Assembly (NCBI RefSeq): GCF_012927265.1
Contig: NZ_JABBGF010000001.1
Span: 1,858,502 to 1,922,501 of the forward strand
Direction: 5' to 3'
DNA length: 64,000 nucleotides
Source of the DNA: Chryseobacterium cheonjiense
Lineage (GTDB): Bacteria; Bacteroidota; Bacteroidia; Flavobacteriales; Weeksellaceae
The position numbers and the translations under genes are program-made. Position 1 is the first letter of the stretch; each line of letters opens with the position of its first letter. The notes beneath the pieces were generated by a model that made no database searches, was not told where the DNA came from, and saw nothing but the letters and a program-made list of their open reading frames with translations. Below are positions 34,022 to 41,873 of the stretch, piece by piece.

Positions 34022-34675
34022 TTATTTGAATTTGTACCCTAATCCTATCTGGAAAAAATTCATCTTCATTTTTTCGTCTGCTACAGGATCTTTAATCATA
34101 TTAGACAATCCGAAGCTGTAACGTGCATCTACAAAAAGCCCTTTGTAAACGTTATAGTCTGCACCGAAAAACAATCCGAACTCAGCAGATTTCAAACCAT
34201 TATCAAATGATTCTTCCAGGAAACTTTCTGCTTCATTCAATGACTGAGGATTTGCAGTACCGCCAGATACATCAATATTTACTTTGGTTCCTGTTTTAAT
34301 GCTTACAAAAGGCCCTGCATATACCGCAAGATCAGGTGTTGCATAATATCTTGCAGATACAGGAATTACAATTCTGTTCAGATTGAATTTCTCTGTCACG
34401 GTGATGCCTGATACTGAAACTTCGGCTTTCCCCCCAAGATTGGCATACTGAACCTCACCTTGTACAGCAAATTTATTATTGAATTTATGCTCAACCAAAG
34501 CGCCAACGTAAAAGCCTGGCTTTGATTTTAAACCTCCGTTTACACCTTCGAAAACGTCTAAGTCTTCATTTGATGTTAATTTAGATAAGGCAAATCCACC
34601 TTTTAATCCAAAAGTTGTCTGTGCAGTTGCTGCTGTAGATAATGCTAAAACAGATGCGAATAAAATTTTCTTCAT
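34022..34675 (-). CDS. Outer-membrane beta-barrel protein (PorT-like family)
   Basis: 217 residues. Signal peptide MKKILFASVLALSTAATAQ, then TTFGLKGGFALSKL and the alternating pattern of a short barrel, with FYVGALVEHKFNNKFAVQGEVQYANLGGKAEV and DARYSFGLSNMIKDP. It ends in an aromatic-rich strand (FFQIGLGYKFK). Related to the gene at 37607-38278 at the other end of this cluster. Function unknown. One of six adjacent minus-strand barrel genes between the ffh unit and the PhoH-like gene. Confidence 0.78.
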   Translation of the reverse strand: MKKILFASVLALSTAATAQTTFGLKGGFALSKLTSNEDLDVFEGVNGGLKSKPGFYVGALVEHKFNNKFAVQGEVQYANLGGKAEVSVSGITVTEKFNLNRIVIPVSARYYATPDLAVYAGPFVSIKTGTKVNIDVSGGTANPQSLNEAESFLEESFDNGLKSAEFGLFFGADYNVYKGLFVDARYSFGLSNMIKDPVADEKMKMNFFQIGLGYKFK

Positions 34676-34734
34676 TATATCAATTTTTATAGATTCATTA
34701 TTGAACCTGTTTTGTATTTTTTTTGATTAGCTAA

Positions 34735-35370
34735 TTATTTATCAGATTTCTGAGCTTTAGACTTGATGAAATAAGAGAAACCAACGTTTACCCCGAAAGT
34801 TTTTACGTTTGTTTTAACATCTGTATTCATGATCGTCTGCTTGTTGGAGAACTGATCGTAAGATACACCAAGGTTGATCCCTAGAGATTGTGTAGCCATA
34901 TAGGTAACTCCTCCTTTTACCTTCCATGCAAGACCGTCAGTTGTGGTTTCATCAGAAGCAGAAACTCCTAAAACATTCATTTCTCCTTTGTTTTTCACTG
35001 AAGCATATCCGATACCTGCACCAAGGAAAGGAACAAATTTGCTGTCGTTAGCGAAATAATAAGTAGCCGTTGGCATTACTGAAAAACTTGTAGTAGTAGC
35101 TTTTGTACCTTCGTATTTGGTAGTAGCGCTTGTAAGTCCTAAATCGATTCCTACCGCCAATTTATCAATAACAAAGTATCCTACAGAAGGAGTGATTGAA
35201 AATGTGCTTACTTTTGGTCCGTCTGCAGACTCCTCTCCTACTTTTACAGTAGTCGTTACGTTGTTGAATCCGAAACCTGTATTTCCGCTTACTACCCAGT
35301 CTCCTTTAGTCATTTGGGCATTTGATAATCCGAAAAGTGCAACAGCACCTGCTAGTAATAGTTTTTTCAT
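34735..35370 (-). CDS. Outer-membrane beta-barrel protein (OmpW-like)
   Basis: 211 residues. Its signal peptide MKKLLLAGAVALFGLSNAQ is identical in residues to that of the broken neighbour at 35409-36070. The barrel part shows TPSVGYFVIDKLAVGIDLGLTSATTKYEG and YYFANDSKFVPFLGAGIGYASVKN, the pattern of small OmpW/OmpX-type porins. The C-terminus is extended past the last strand by a lysine-rich tail (SKAQKSDK). No promoter of the TAnnTTTG type was seen. Substrate unknown. Confidence 0.75.
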   Translation of the reverse strand: MKKLLLAGAVALFGLSNAQMTKGDWVVSGNTGFGFNNVTTTVKVGEESADGPKVSTFSITPSVGYFVIDKLAVGIDLGLTSATTKYEGTKATTTSFSVMPTATYYFANDSKFVPFLGAGIGYASVKNKGEMNVLGVSASDETTTDGLAWKVKGGVTYMATQSLGINLGVSYDQFSNKQTIMNTDVKTNVKTFGVNVGFSYFIKSKAQKSDK

Positions 35371-35408
35371 GATTTTTAAAATTTAAAAGTTTATATTTAG
35401 TTTATTAA

Positions 35409-36070
35409 TTATTTAGCAAAAACATATTTTACTCCGAAAGTAACCGAAGATAAGTTTAAACCAAAATTGAAGTTATCAGTTCCTTTTTCCTGATCTTTAA
35501 TCTTCATATTTTTGTAGCCAAACTCGCCTATTGTAGCTTCAATCGTCCAGTTTTTATTGATGAAATAATCTAATCCTGGTTTCACATTTACACCAAAAGA
35601 AGTATATTTCTGTTCCATATTTATACTTTGAGAATAGATATATCCACTCATATTAATATAATCAAATTGTAAATCTGCCGTACGTTTTCCAATCTCAATA
35701 GGAACTTCAAGCTGCCCGAAAATATATAACTTATCCGAAAGCGTCCAGTATTTTCTGATGAACGGTCTTGCTGTAAAAGCATCTGCTTTCACCTTTGATT
35801 GCAGGGTTTCAATACCAAATCCTAAATTATTGATATCTGTATTTTCTGCTCTGCTTCCAATATACCGATCCCTGTGCCGACAGCCAAATTAGGAGCAATG
35901 AAGACCCCAACTGTTGGAATAATGCTGAAATTCTGAAGTTTGTCGTCCGTATTATTATTTTTTTCCTGAGAATAGCCCGCCTGACCAGACAGATAAAGCG
36001 TACCTGTTTTAATTTGGGCATTGGAAAGCCCGAAAAGCGCAACAGCTCCGGCTAAGAGTAATTTTTTCAT
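35409..36070 (-). pseudogene. Outer-membrane beta-barrel gene broken by a 5-bp tandem duplication
   Basis: The first 82 codons (36070 down to 35822) encode the same signal peptide and start as its neighbours, then go out of frame. The remaining barrel (35792 to 35409, ending SSVTFGVKYVFAK) lies in another frame and matches the intact paralogue at 36149-36766 to the last residue. The break falls at 35845-35854, where TCTGC occurs twice in tandem. Removing one copy restores a continuous frame of 218 residues with the junction ...GILEAENTDINN. The 662-nt span minus 5 is divisible by three, consistent with this. It could instead be a reversible phase switch or a sequencing error. Confidence 0.82.
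35845..35854. repeat. Tandem TCTGC duplication causing the frameshift
   Basis: TCTGCTCTGC on the plus strand. Two adjacent 5-bp units, one more than the open frame can accommodate. Confidence 0.85.
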
Positions 36071-36097
36071 GGTTCTTTAGTATAATAAATAAGTGGA

Positions 36098-36128
36098 AAA
36101 AGCCCTAAGCAAAAAACTTAGGACTTTT
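36098..36128 (-). terminator. Intrinsic terminator of the barrel gene at 36149
   Basis: Stem AAAAG.CCTAAG/CTTAGG.CTTTT with one mismatch and an A-rich loop, followed on the minus strand by TTTCC. It lies 20 nt past the stop codon. It separates the intact gene from the broken copy. Confidence 0.65.
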
Positions 36129-36148
36129 AATGATATATGTTTTGTTTA

Positions 36149-36766
36149 TTATTTAGCAAAAACATATTTAACACCGAAAGTAACTGAAGATAAATTCAAT
36201 CCGAAGTTAAAGTTATCAGTGCTTTTGTCAAGATCTTTGTACTTGAAGTTGTTGTATCCGAATTCTCCGATAGTAGCTTCGATAGACCAGTTTTTGTTTA
36301 AGAAATAATCTAAACCTGGTTTTACGTTTACTCCGATGGAAGTGAATTTAGATTCAGTATTGAACTGAGATGAAGCACCGCTGTATTCAGCTTTATCTTT
36401 ACCGAATGCCATTGGAACTTCTAACTGTCCGAAGATGTATAATTTCTCACCTACAGTCCAGTATTTTCTTACGAATGGAGCCACTACAAATGCATCCGTT
36501 GAAAGTTTAGTCTCAACATTAGTTAAAGCATTTGTTGTAGTTGTAGAACTGTTTGCATAACCCACACCTAAACCAACAGCCACGTTATTTCCTACGAAAT
36601 ATCCAACAGTAGGTACAATAGTAAAATCTTCTACTTTAGAATCTGTATTGTTATTCTGAGTTGAAGAATATCCTACCTGTCCTGATAAATATGCAGTTCC
36701 TTTAGCAATCTGAGCATTGGATAAACCGAAAAGTGCAATAGCACCTGCTAATAATACTTTTTTCAT
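36149..36766 (-). CDS. Outer-membrane beta-barrel protein (intact paralogue of the broken gene)
   Basis: 205 residues. Signal peptide MKKVLLAGAIALFGLSNAQ. The barrel strands include AYLSGQVGYSSTQNNN, TIVPTVGYFVGNNVAVGLGVGYA, FVRKYWTVGEKLYIFGQLEVP and the C-terminal NFGLNLSSVTFGVKYVFAK. The last segments are nearly identical to those of the frameshifted neighbour, so these two are recent duplicates. It has its own TAnnTTTG element (36796-36803) and terminator, which fits the active copy. Function unknown; small OmpW/OmpX-type barrel. Confidence 0.8.
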   Translation of the reverse strand: MKKVLLAGAIALFGLSNAQIAKGTAYLSGQVGYSSTQNNNTDSKVEDFTIVPTVGYFVGNNVAVGLGVGYANSSTTTTNALTNVETKLSTDAFVVAPFVRKYWTVGEKLYIFGQLEVPMAFGKDKAEYSGASSQFNTESKFTSIGVNVKPGLDYFLNKNWSIEATIGEFGYNNFKYKDLDKSTDNFNFGLNLSSVTFGVKYVFAK

Positions 36767-36795
36767 TTTTTTAAAAATTTAATACTTTCTGGCGG

Positions 36796-36803
36796 CAAAT
36801 TTA
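36796..36803 (-). promoter_or_regulatory. -7 promoter element of the barrel gene at 36149
   Basis: Reads TAAATTTG on the minus strand, 30 nt before the ATG. Confidence 0.6.
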
Positions 36804-36929
36804 CAGAGGTACCACCGGATATTAAAATTTGTTAACGTGATTAATATCATTGCTTTTTTTTGGCATTTTACGGGTATAAATCGTATTAATGAAAGAGGTT
36901 TGAGCTTTTCACAATTATATGAATAAAAA

Positions 36930-36953
36930 AACTCCAATTTTGCAATTGGAGTT
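36930..36953 (-). terminator. Intrinsic terminator of the barrel gene at 36978
   Basis: Perfect 10-bp stem AACTCCAATT/AATTGGAGTT with a 4-nt loop, followed on the minus strand by TTTTTATTC. Confidence 0.85.
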
Positions 36954-36977
36954 AAATATGATTGATTTTAAAAAAAT

Positions 36978-37481
36978 TTATCTCAGGAAAAAGTTTGCCC
37001 CGAAATTGATCGCACCGAAGTTGAATCTGTCGTTACCTCTCCAATACGGGTCCTTATATTTGCTTCCGATGTTCTGGAATCCAAGATAAAGCTCGGTATT
37101 CTTCAGCTGATAGCCTACTCTTGGAGCTACATATAACCCACTGTTGATGTAATCTCTTGTAGAAATAGCTGCTCCCAGATCCAAGCCTACAAAAAGCGGA
37201 ACTTTATTAAAAGTATATTTTCCTGAAGCTGCAATTGGAATAAAGCCGAAATCATCAACATTATCTTTTCCGAAGAAATGAGAATATCCTGTAGTAGCAC
37301 CAATATCCAGTCCTTTTGTAATATTCCACATATAAGCTGCGTCAATACCAATCGTTACGCTTGCAGCATCTGCAGCATCACCAAGCGGAGCACCGATGTG
37401 ACCCCCAAGTCTGAAACCTTCCTGCGCCTGCGCAACACCACCTAAAAGTGCAAAAGCACCCAGTAATAATAGTTTTTTCAT
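36978..37481 (-). CDS. Small outer-membrane beta-barrel protein
   Basis: 167 residues. Signal peptide MKKLLLLGAFALLGGVAQAQ. Strands such as FRLGGHIGAPLGDAADAASVTIGIDAAYMW, VPLFVGLDLGAAIS, LYVAPRVGYQLKNTELYLGFQNIG and a C-terminal FNFGAINFGANFFLR are typical of a short barrel. It is less similar to its neighbours than they are to each other. It has its own promoter element (37528-37535) and terminator. Function unknown. Confidence 0.75.
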   Translation of the reverse strand: MKKLLLLGAFALLGGVAQAQEGFRLGGHIGAPLGDAADAASVTIGIDAAYMWNITKGLDIGATTGYSHFFGKDNVDDFGFIPIAASGKYTFNKVPLFVGLDLGAAISTRDYINSGLYVAPRVGYQLKNTELYLGFQNIGSKYKDPYWRGNDRFNFGAINFGANFFLR

Positions 37482-37527
37482 TTTTTAATAAGTTTAAGTA
37501 TTTAATTATTGAATGGTTGTTTCAACA

Positions 37528-37535
37528 CAAAAATA
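37528..37535 (-). promoter_or_regulatory. -7 promoter element of the barrel gene at 36978
   Basis: Reads TATTTTTG on the minus strand, 47 nt before the ATG. Confidence 0.55.
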
Positions 37536-37557
37536 TGGTATCTGAAAACCACAAAAA

Positions 37558-37584
37558 AAAGCGGAACAAATTTTGTACCGCTTT
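37558..37584 (-). terminator. Intrinsic terminator of the barrel gene at 37607
   Basis: Stem AAAGCGG.ACAAA/TTTGT.CCGCTTT with one mismatch, followed on the minus strand by TTTTTGTGG. Confidence 0.75.
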
Positions 37585-37606
37585 ACGTTTTTAATGTAAA
37601 TAATTC

Positions 37607-38278
37607 TTAGTTTCCTCCGAATTTGAAACCTACACCAACTTGAAAAAAGCTATTGGTTAATTTCTCACCGTCAGAAGTATCTTTAGCAAGGTTTGAAACC
37701 CCTAAATTGTATCTTGCATCAAAAAACAATCCGTTTTCAAGCATATATTCTGCTCCGATGAAAGGGGCAATATTAAGTTTATTTACCTGATCTTTGATAT
37801 CAACATTATCACCAAGACCAAACGCAGTTCCTAGATCTCCCATAGATGCGTTTCCTGTAATCTCATATTTTGCTTTTGCAGAAAGAATGATTCCAAAACT
37901 TGCACCACCGGAAACTGATAGATTTTCAGTAATAAAATATTTTGCAGAAACCGGAATCAATAAAGTTCCAAAAGTAGTTTTAGCTTTAACGCGCACATCG
38001 CCGCTGAAATCTCCTTCAAAAGCTCCTGACTCGTCTACCTTACCCCCAAGCGGAGAGTAAAGAACTTCACCCTGGATACCGAACTTGTCACTGAATTTAT
38101 GCTCTACTAAACCTCCTACATAAAAAGTATGTAACGGATCTGAACTTTCAGAACCTGAATTGTCTTTTTGTTTAAGGGTAGATAGAGAATAACCTGCTTT
38201 TGCACCAAATCTGGTTTCCTGAGCCTTAACGCTCATCCCGATAACAGCTACTGCTGCTAGAAGTAAAATTTTCTTCAT
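37607..38278 (-). CDS. Outer-membrane beta-barrel protein (PorT-like family)
   Basis: 223 residues. Signal peptide MKKILLLAAVAVIGMSVKAQ, then TRFGAKAGYSLSTL and strands that parallel the gene at 34022-34675 (FYVGGLVEHKFSDKFGIQGEVLYSPLGGK, FFDARYNLGVSNLAKD, FFQVGVGFKFGGN). It is therefore the second PorT-like member bracketing the OmpW-like genes. It has its own -7 element (38309-38316) and terminator. Role unknown. Confidence 0.78.
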   Translation of the reverse strand: MKKILLLAAVAVIGMSVKAQETRFGAKAGYSLSTLKQKDNSGSESSDPLHTFYVGGLVEHKFSDKFGIQGEVLYSPLGGKVDESGAFEGDFSGDVRVKAKTTFGTLLIPVSAKYFITENLSVSGGASFGIILSAKAKYEITGNASMGDLGTAFGLGDNVDIKDQVNKLNIAPFIGAEYMLENGLFFDARYNLGVSNLAKDTSDGEKLTNSFFQVGVGFKFGGN

Positions 38279-38308
38279 TTTGTTAATAGTTTTTAATTAA
38301 TCGATGGG

Positions 38309-38316
38309 CAAAAATA
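38309..38316 (-). promoter_or_regulatory. -7 promoter element of the barrel gene at 37607
   Basis: Reads TATTTTTG on the minus strand, 31 nt before the ATG. Confidence 0.6.
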
Positions 38317-38366
38317 GTCTTTTTTTTTAAATGCCAAAACTTTACATATTTATTTTACAATAAAAA

Positions 38367-38391
38367 AATCAGGATAGAATTTATCCTGATT
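38367..38391 (-). terminator. Intrinsic terminator of the PhoH-like gene
   Basis: Perfect 10-bp stem AATCAGGATA/TATCCTGATT with a 5-nt loop, followed on the minus strand by TTTTTATTG. Confidence 0.85.
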
Positions 38392-38412
38392 TATCACAAA
38401 TATATGAAATAT

Positions 38413-39372
38413 TTAATCGTTTCGTAGTTTCTTCTCTTCTTCATTATATGCAAGGATAATCTTTTTAACAACAGGGTGCCTTACAACATCTTCTTCTGTA
38501 AGATGCACAAACCCAATTTCCTTTACACCTTTCAGAATGCGCATAGCCTCTTTGAGCCCTGATTGCTGTTTTGGCGGAAGGTCGACTTGGCTTGGATCTC
38601 CGGTGATGATAAATTTGGCATTCATGCCCATTCTGGTTAAAAACATTTTCATCTGAGAATGCGTGGTATTCTGAGCTTCATCCAGAATAACGAATGCATC
38701 ATCCAGGGTGCGTCCTCTCATGAAAGCCAGCGGTGCTACTTCAATTACTTTTTTCTCAATAAAACCCTCCAGCTTCTCGTGCGGAATCATATCACGAAGT
38801 GCATCATATAATGGCTGCAAATACGGATCAAGCTTTTCTTTAAGATCACCCGGCAAAAAGCCCAGGCTCTCCCCCGCTTCTACAGCAGGCCTTGTAAGAA
38901 CGATTCTTTTTACAGCCTTATCCCGTAACGCCTTTGCTGCTAAAGCCACACTGGTGTACGTTTTACCTGTTCCTGCCGGTCCGATCGCAAAAACCATATC
39001 TTTTTTCTCTGTTTCTTTGACCAGCTTTTTAAGATTGGTAGTTTTGGCTTTGATGATCTTTCCGTTCACCCCTTTTACAATGATGTCCTGATCGAAAACA
39101 AGCTGCTTTTCATTTTCGTCTTTTATATTGAGGATATTTTCAACATCCTTAAGGTCAATTGAATTATTTTTTGAGATATAATTTACAATATCATCAAGTT
39201 TCTGCTTAAAAATATCAAGGGCTTCCTGATTTCCCATAGCGAAGATAAAATGATCTCTGCCGGTAATTTTAAGAGTCGGAAATGTAGATTTTATTAAATT
39301 GAAATATTGGTTATTTACTCCATAGAAGATTTTCGCATCGATATCCTCCAAATCATATGTTAACTCAAACAT
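38413..39372 (-). CDS. PhoH family protein (PhoL/YbeZ-like ATPase)
   Basis: 319 residues. An N-terminal domain of about 100 residues precedes the PhoH ATPase core: Walker A GPAGTGKT at 131-138, LTRPAVEAGESLGFLPGDLKEKLDPYLQPLYDAL near 160-193, Walker B VILDEAQNTTHSQMKMFLTRMG near 229-250, and ITGDPSQVDLP. PhoH proteins are cytoplasmic ATPases related to helicases, associated with RNA metabolism and ribosome maturation. It is often next to ybeY; no ybeY is adjacent here. It diverges from the SAM hydrolase gene. Confidence 0.93.
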   Translation of the reverse strand: MFELTYDLEDIDAKIFYGVNNQYFNLIKSTFPTLKITGRDHFIFAMGNQEALDIFKQKLDDIVNYISKNNSIDLKDVENILNIKDENEKQLVFDQDIIVKGVNGKIIKAKTTNLKKLVKETEKKDMVFAIGPAGTGKTYTSVALAAKALRDKAVKRIVLTRPAVEAGESLGFLPGDLKEKLDPYLQPLYDALRDMIPHEKLEGFIEKKVIEVAPLAFMRGRTLDDAFVILDEAQNTTHSQMKMFLTRMGMNAKFIITGDPSQVDLPPKQQSGLKEAMRILKGVKEIGFVHLTEEDVVRHPVVKKIILAYNEEEKKLRND

Positions 39373-39472
39373 GCAGTATCTTTATTAATTTTAGATTTTA
39401 AATGTAAAGCTTTTTTTGGAAATTTATATCAAATTCTTTTCCACAATCATTCGGGCATTCTTTTATTTTAAA

Positions 39473-39480
39473 TAAATTTG
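39473..39480 (+). promoter_or_regulatory. -7 promoter element of the SAM hydrolase gene
   Basis: TAAATTTG, 26 nt before the ATG at 39506. Confidence 0.65.
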
Positions 39481-39505
39481 CATTTCTACATTCTATAAAC
39501 AATCA

Positions 39506-40333
39506 ATGTCAATTATTACCCTTACTTCAGATTTCGGAAATTTGGATTACAGAGTTGCCGCTGTAAAAGGCAGTATACTTTCTCTGAATCAGAAAGTTAA
39601 CATTATTGATATTACCCATGATATTCAGGCTTTTAACCTTGTACAGACTTCGTACATTGTCAGAAACGCCTACAAGCACTTTCCGAAAAACACGGTTCAT
39701 ATCCTTTCTGTGGACAGTTTTCACAACAAATCAAGAAAAAACATCCTGTATAAAGCAGACGGACATTATTTTATTGCTGCCGATAACGGGCTTCTGAGCC
39801 TGGTCTTTTTCGATATTAAGCCCGAAGCAATTTATGAAATCACCTTAAACAACAGATTTGATGATATTGTCAACTTTACATCAACCGATGTTTTTGTTCC
39901 TGCAGCCGTACATCTTGCCAATGGCGGACTTCCTGAAGTCATCGGAAGAAAGATCGATTCTGCCAAACAGCTGCTGTTCCCAAAACCTGTTTTTAATGAC
40001 TCTGAAAAAATGATTATCGGAGAGGTTACTTATATTGATAATTTCGGAAATATAATATCAAATATCAGCAAAGATTTTTTTGAAAGTTCGGGCAAAGGGT
40101 ATGAAAATTTCACCATAAAATTCAGAAATTTAAGTCTTTCAAGAATATTTTCCAGTCACACGGAAGTGGTTTCCGACTGGGAAAGAGAGACGGAATATCA
40201 CGGGCAATCTGCTGCAATTTTCAATGATAGCCAGCTTTTGGAGTTAACCATCTATAAAGGAAGCAAAAAAAACGGCGCCAAGTCTCTGTTTGGACTGAAC
40301 GTGGGAGAGAATATTTACATCGAATTTTTCTAA
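39506..40333 (+). CDS. SAM hydrolase (SAM hydroxide adenosyltransferase, DUF62 family)
   Basis: 275 residues. The N-terminal ITLTSDFGNLDYRVAAVKG and the IDITHDIQAFNLVQTSYI segment are the DUF62 signature, with the nucleoside-binding region and the NFGNIISNI turn further on. Family enzymes use S-adenosylmethionine with hydroxide to give adenosine and methionine; halogenase relatives use halide instead. The halogenase-specific loop insert is not apparent, so hydrolase is the safer name. It is transcribed alone from 39473-39480, divergent from the PhoH-like gene. Confidence 0.88.
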   Translation: MSIITLTSDFGNLDYRVAAVKGSILSLNQKVNIIDITHDIQAFNLVQTSYIVRNAYKHFPKNTVHILSVDSFHNKSRKNILYKADGHYFIAADNGLLSLVFFDIKPEAIYEITLNNRFDDIVNFTSTDVFVPAAVHLANGGLPEVIGRKIDSAKQLLFPKPVFNDSEKMIIGEVTYIDNFGNIISNISKDFFESSGKGYENFTIKFRNLSLSRIFSSHTEVVSDWERETEYHGQSAAIFNDSQLLELTIYKGSKKNGAKSLFGLNVGENIYIEFF

Positions 40334-40368
40334 AATTTAATATTTCATAAAAAAATCGATTTTTTTTA

Positions 40369-40376
40369 TATATTTG
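40369..40376 (+). promoter_or_regulatory. -7 promoter element of the E2 acyltransferase gene
   Basis: TATATTTG, 21 nt before the ATG at 40397. Confidence 0.65.
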
Positions 40377-40396
40377 TCAAAATCTAAAAATTAAAA

Positions 40397-41710
40397 ATGG
40401 CAGAGTACAAATTATTGCTTCCTTCCATGGGAGAAGGTGTTATGGAAGCGACAATTATCACCTGGTTATTCAACGAAGGAGATAATGTGAAAGAAGATGA
40501 TTCCGTAGTGGAGATTGCAACTGACAAAGTAGATTCAGACGTTCCGACACCAGTTTCGGGGAAAATCGTAAAGATTTTAAAACAGAAAGACGAGGTTGCA
40601 AAAGTAGGCGAAGCTATTGCTATTTTAGAGATTGAAGGAGAAGGAGGAAACACAGCTTCAGAAGAAACCGTTACAGAAACTCCTGCTTCTGCTCCGGATG
40701 CCGAAATCTTAAAAACGATCGAAGAACCCTTAAAAGTATCTGCTTCCACAGAATTTTCGGGAGATCTTTATCTTTCTCCACTTGTAAAATCAATTGCACA
40801 ACAGGAAAATATTTCCGAAACCGAACTGAAATCCATCAATGGAAGCGGTCTGGAAGGAAGAATTACCAAAGAAGATATTTTAGCATACGTTAAAAACAGA
40901 GGCAATCAGCCTGTTCCACAAGCTGCACCGGCACAACAGACTGCTCCAGCTGCAAAACCTGTGGCGACATCAGCTCCTACTTCAACAATCACGGCTGCTG
41001 CAGGTGATGAGATCATTCCAATGGATAGAATGAGAAAGATCATCGCTGAAAATATGGTGAAAGCAAAACAAATTGCTCCACACGTAACTTCTTTCATCGA
41101 AACAGACGTAACCAACGTTGTTAAATGGAGAAATAAAAATAAATCTCTCTTTGAAAAACGTGAAGGCGAAAAGCTTACTTTCATGCCGATTTTCGTAAGA
41201 GCGGTGGTAAAAGCCATTCAGGATTTCCCGATGATCAACGTTTCTATTAATGGTGAAAACATCATTAAAAAGAAAAATATCAATATTGGTATGGCAACCG
41301 CTTTACCGGACGGAAACCTTATTGTTCCGGTAATTAAAAATGCAGACCAGTTATCACTTTCAGGACTGGCAAAAGCAATTAATGATCTGGCATACAGAGC
41401 AAGAAATAAAAAATTAAGACCTGAAGATACGCAGGGTGCAACTTATACCATCTCCAACGTAGGAAGTTTTGGAAACCTGATGGGAACTCCTATTATCCCT
41501 CAACCTCAGGTTGCTATTCTGGCAATCGGAGCGATCGTTAAAAAACCTGCAGTTCTTGAAACACCGGACGGAGATGTAATTGCGATCAGAAACTTAATGT
41601 TTATGTCTCACTCTTATGACCACAGAGTAGTAGATGGTTCTCTAGGAGGAATGATGCTTAAACATGTTCATGATTACCTTGAAAACTGGGATCTGAACAC
41701 AGAAATATAA
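40397..41710 (+). CDS. 2-oxoacid dehydrogenase E2 (dihydrolipoamide acyltransferase)
   Basis: 437 residues. A lipoyl domain at 1-80 has the modified lysine Lys44 in ATDKVDSD. An E3-binding domain lies near 135-172 (LSPLVKSIAQQENISETELKSI). An Ala/Pro-rich hinge follows, then the acyltransferase domain with the active-site HRVVDGS near 413. The sequence is distinct from sucB in this window and most like the branched-chain or pyruvate-type E2. No E1 or E3 gene is adjacent. It passes an acyl group from lipoate to CoA within the complex. Confidence 0.9.
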   Translation: MAEYKLLLPSMGEGVMEATIITWLFNEGDNVKEDDSVVEIATDKVDSDVPTPVSGKIVKILKQKDEVAKVGEAIAILEIEGEGGNTASEETVTETPASAPDAEILKTIEEPLKVSASTEFSGDLYLSPLVKSIAQQENISETELKSINGSGLEGRITKEDILAYVKNRGNQPVPQAAPAQQTAPAAKPVATSAPTSTITAAAGDEIIPMDRMRKIIAENMVKAKQIAPHVTSFIETDVTNVVKWRNKNKSLFEKREGEKLTFMPIFVRAVVKAIQDFPMINVSINGENIIKKKNINIGMATALPDGNLIVPVIKNADQLSLSGLAKAINDLAYRARNKKLRPEDTQGATYTISNVGSFGNLMGTPIIPQPQVAILAIGAIVKKPAVLETPDGDVIAIRNLMFMSHSYDHRVVDGSLGGMMLKHVHDYLENWDLNTEI

Positions 41711-41772
41711 TCTACAAATGATGATCGACACGTTATAATTGATGTAAGCTTGTCGAAACATTTTTACCATAC

Positions 41773-41799
41773 AAACCTTCGGAATTTTTTCGGAGGTTT
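41773..41799 (+). terminator. Intrinsic terminator of the E2 acyltransferase gene
   Basis: Stem AAACCTTCG/CGGAGGTTT with one G-T pair, followed by TTTTTTTG on the plus strand. It is preceded by TTTTTACCATACAAA, the same 15-mer found before the rplI terminator. Confidence 0.8.
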
Positions 41800-41873
41800 T
41801 TTTTGTATTGTATTAAATAATGATAAATTTTTAAACCAAATATAATTTCTGTATTTTTATCCAGATCATCCTA

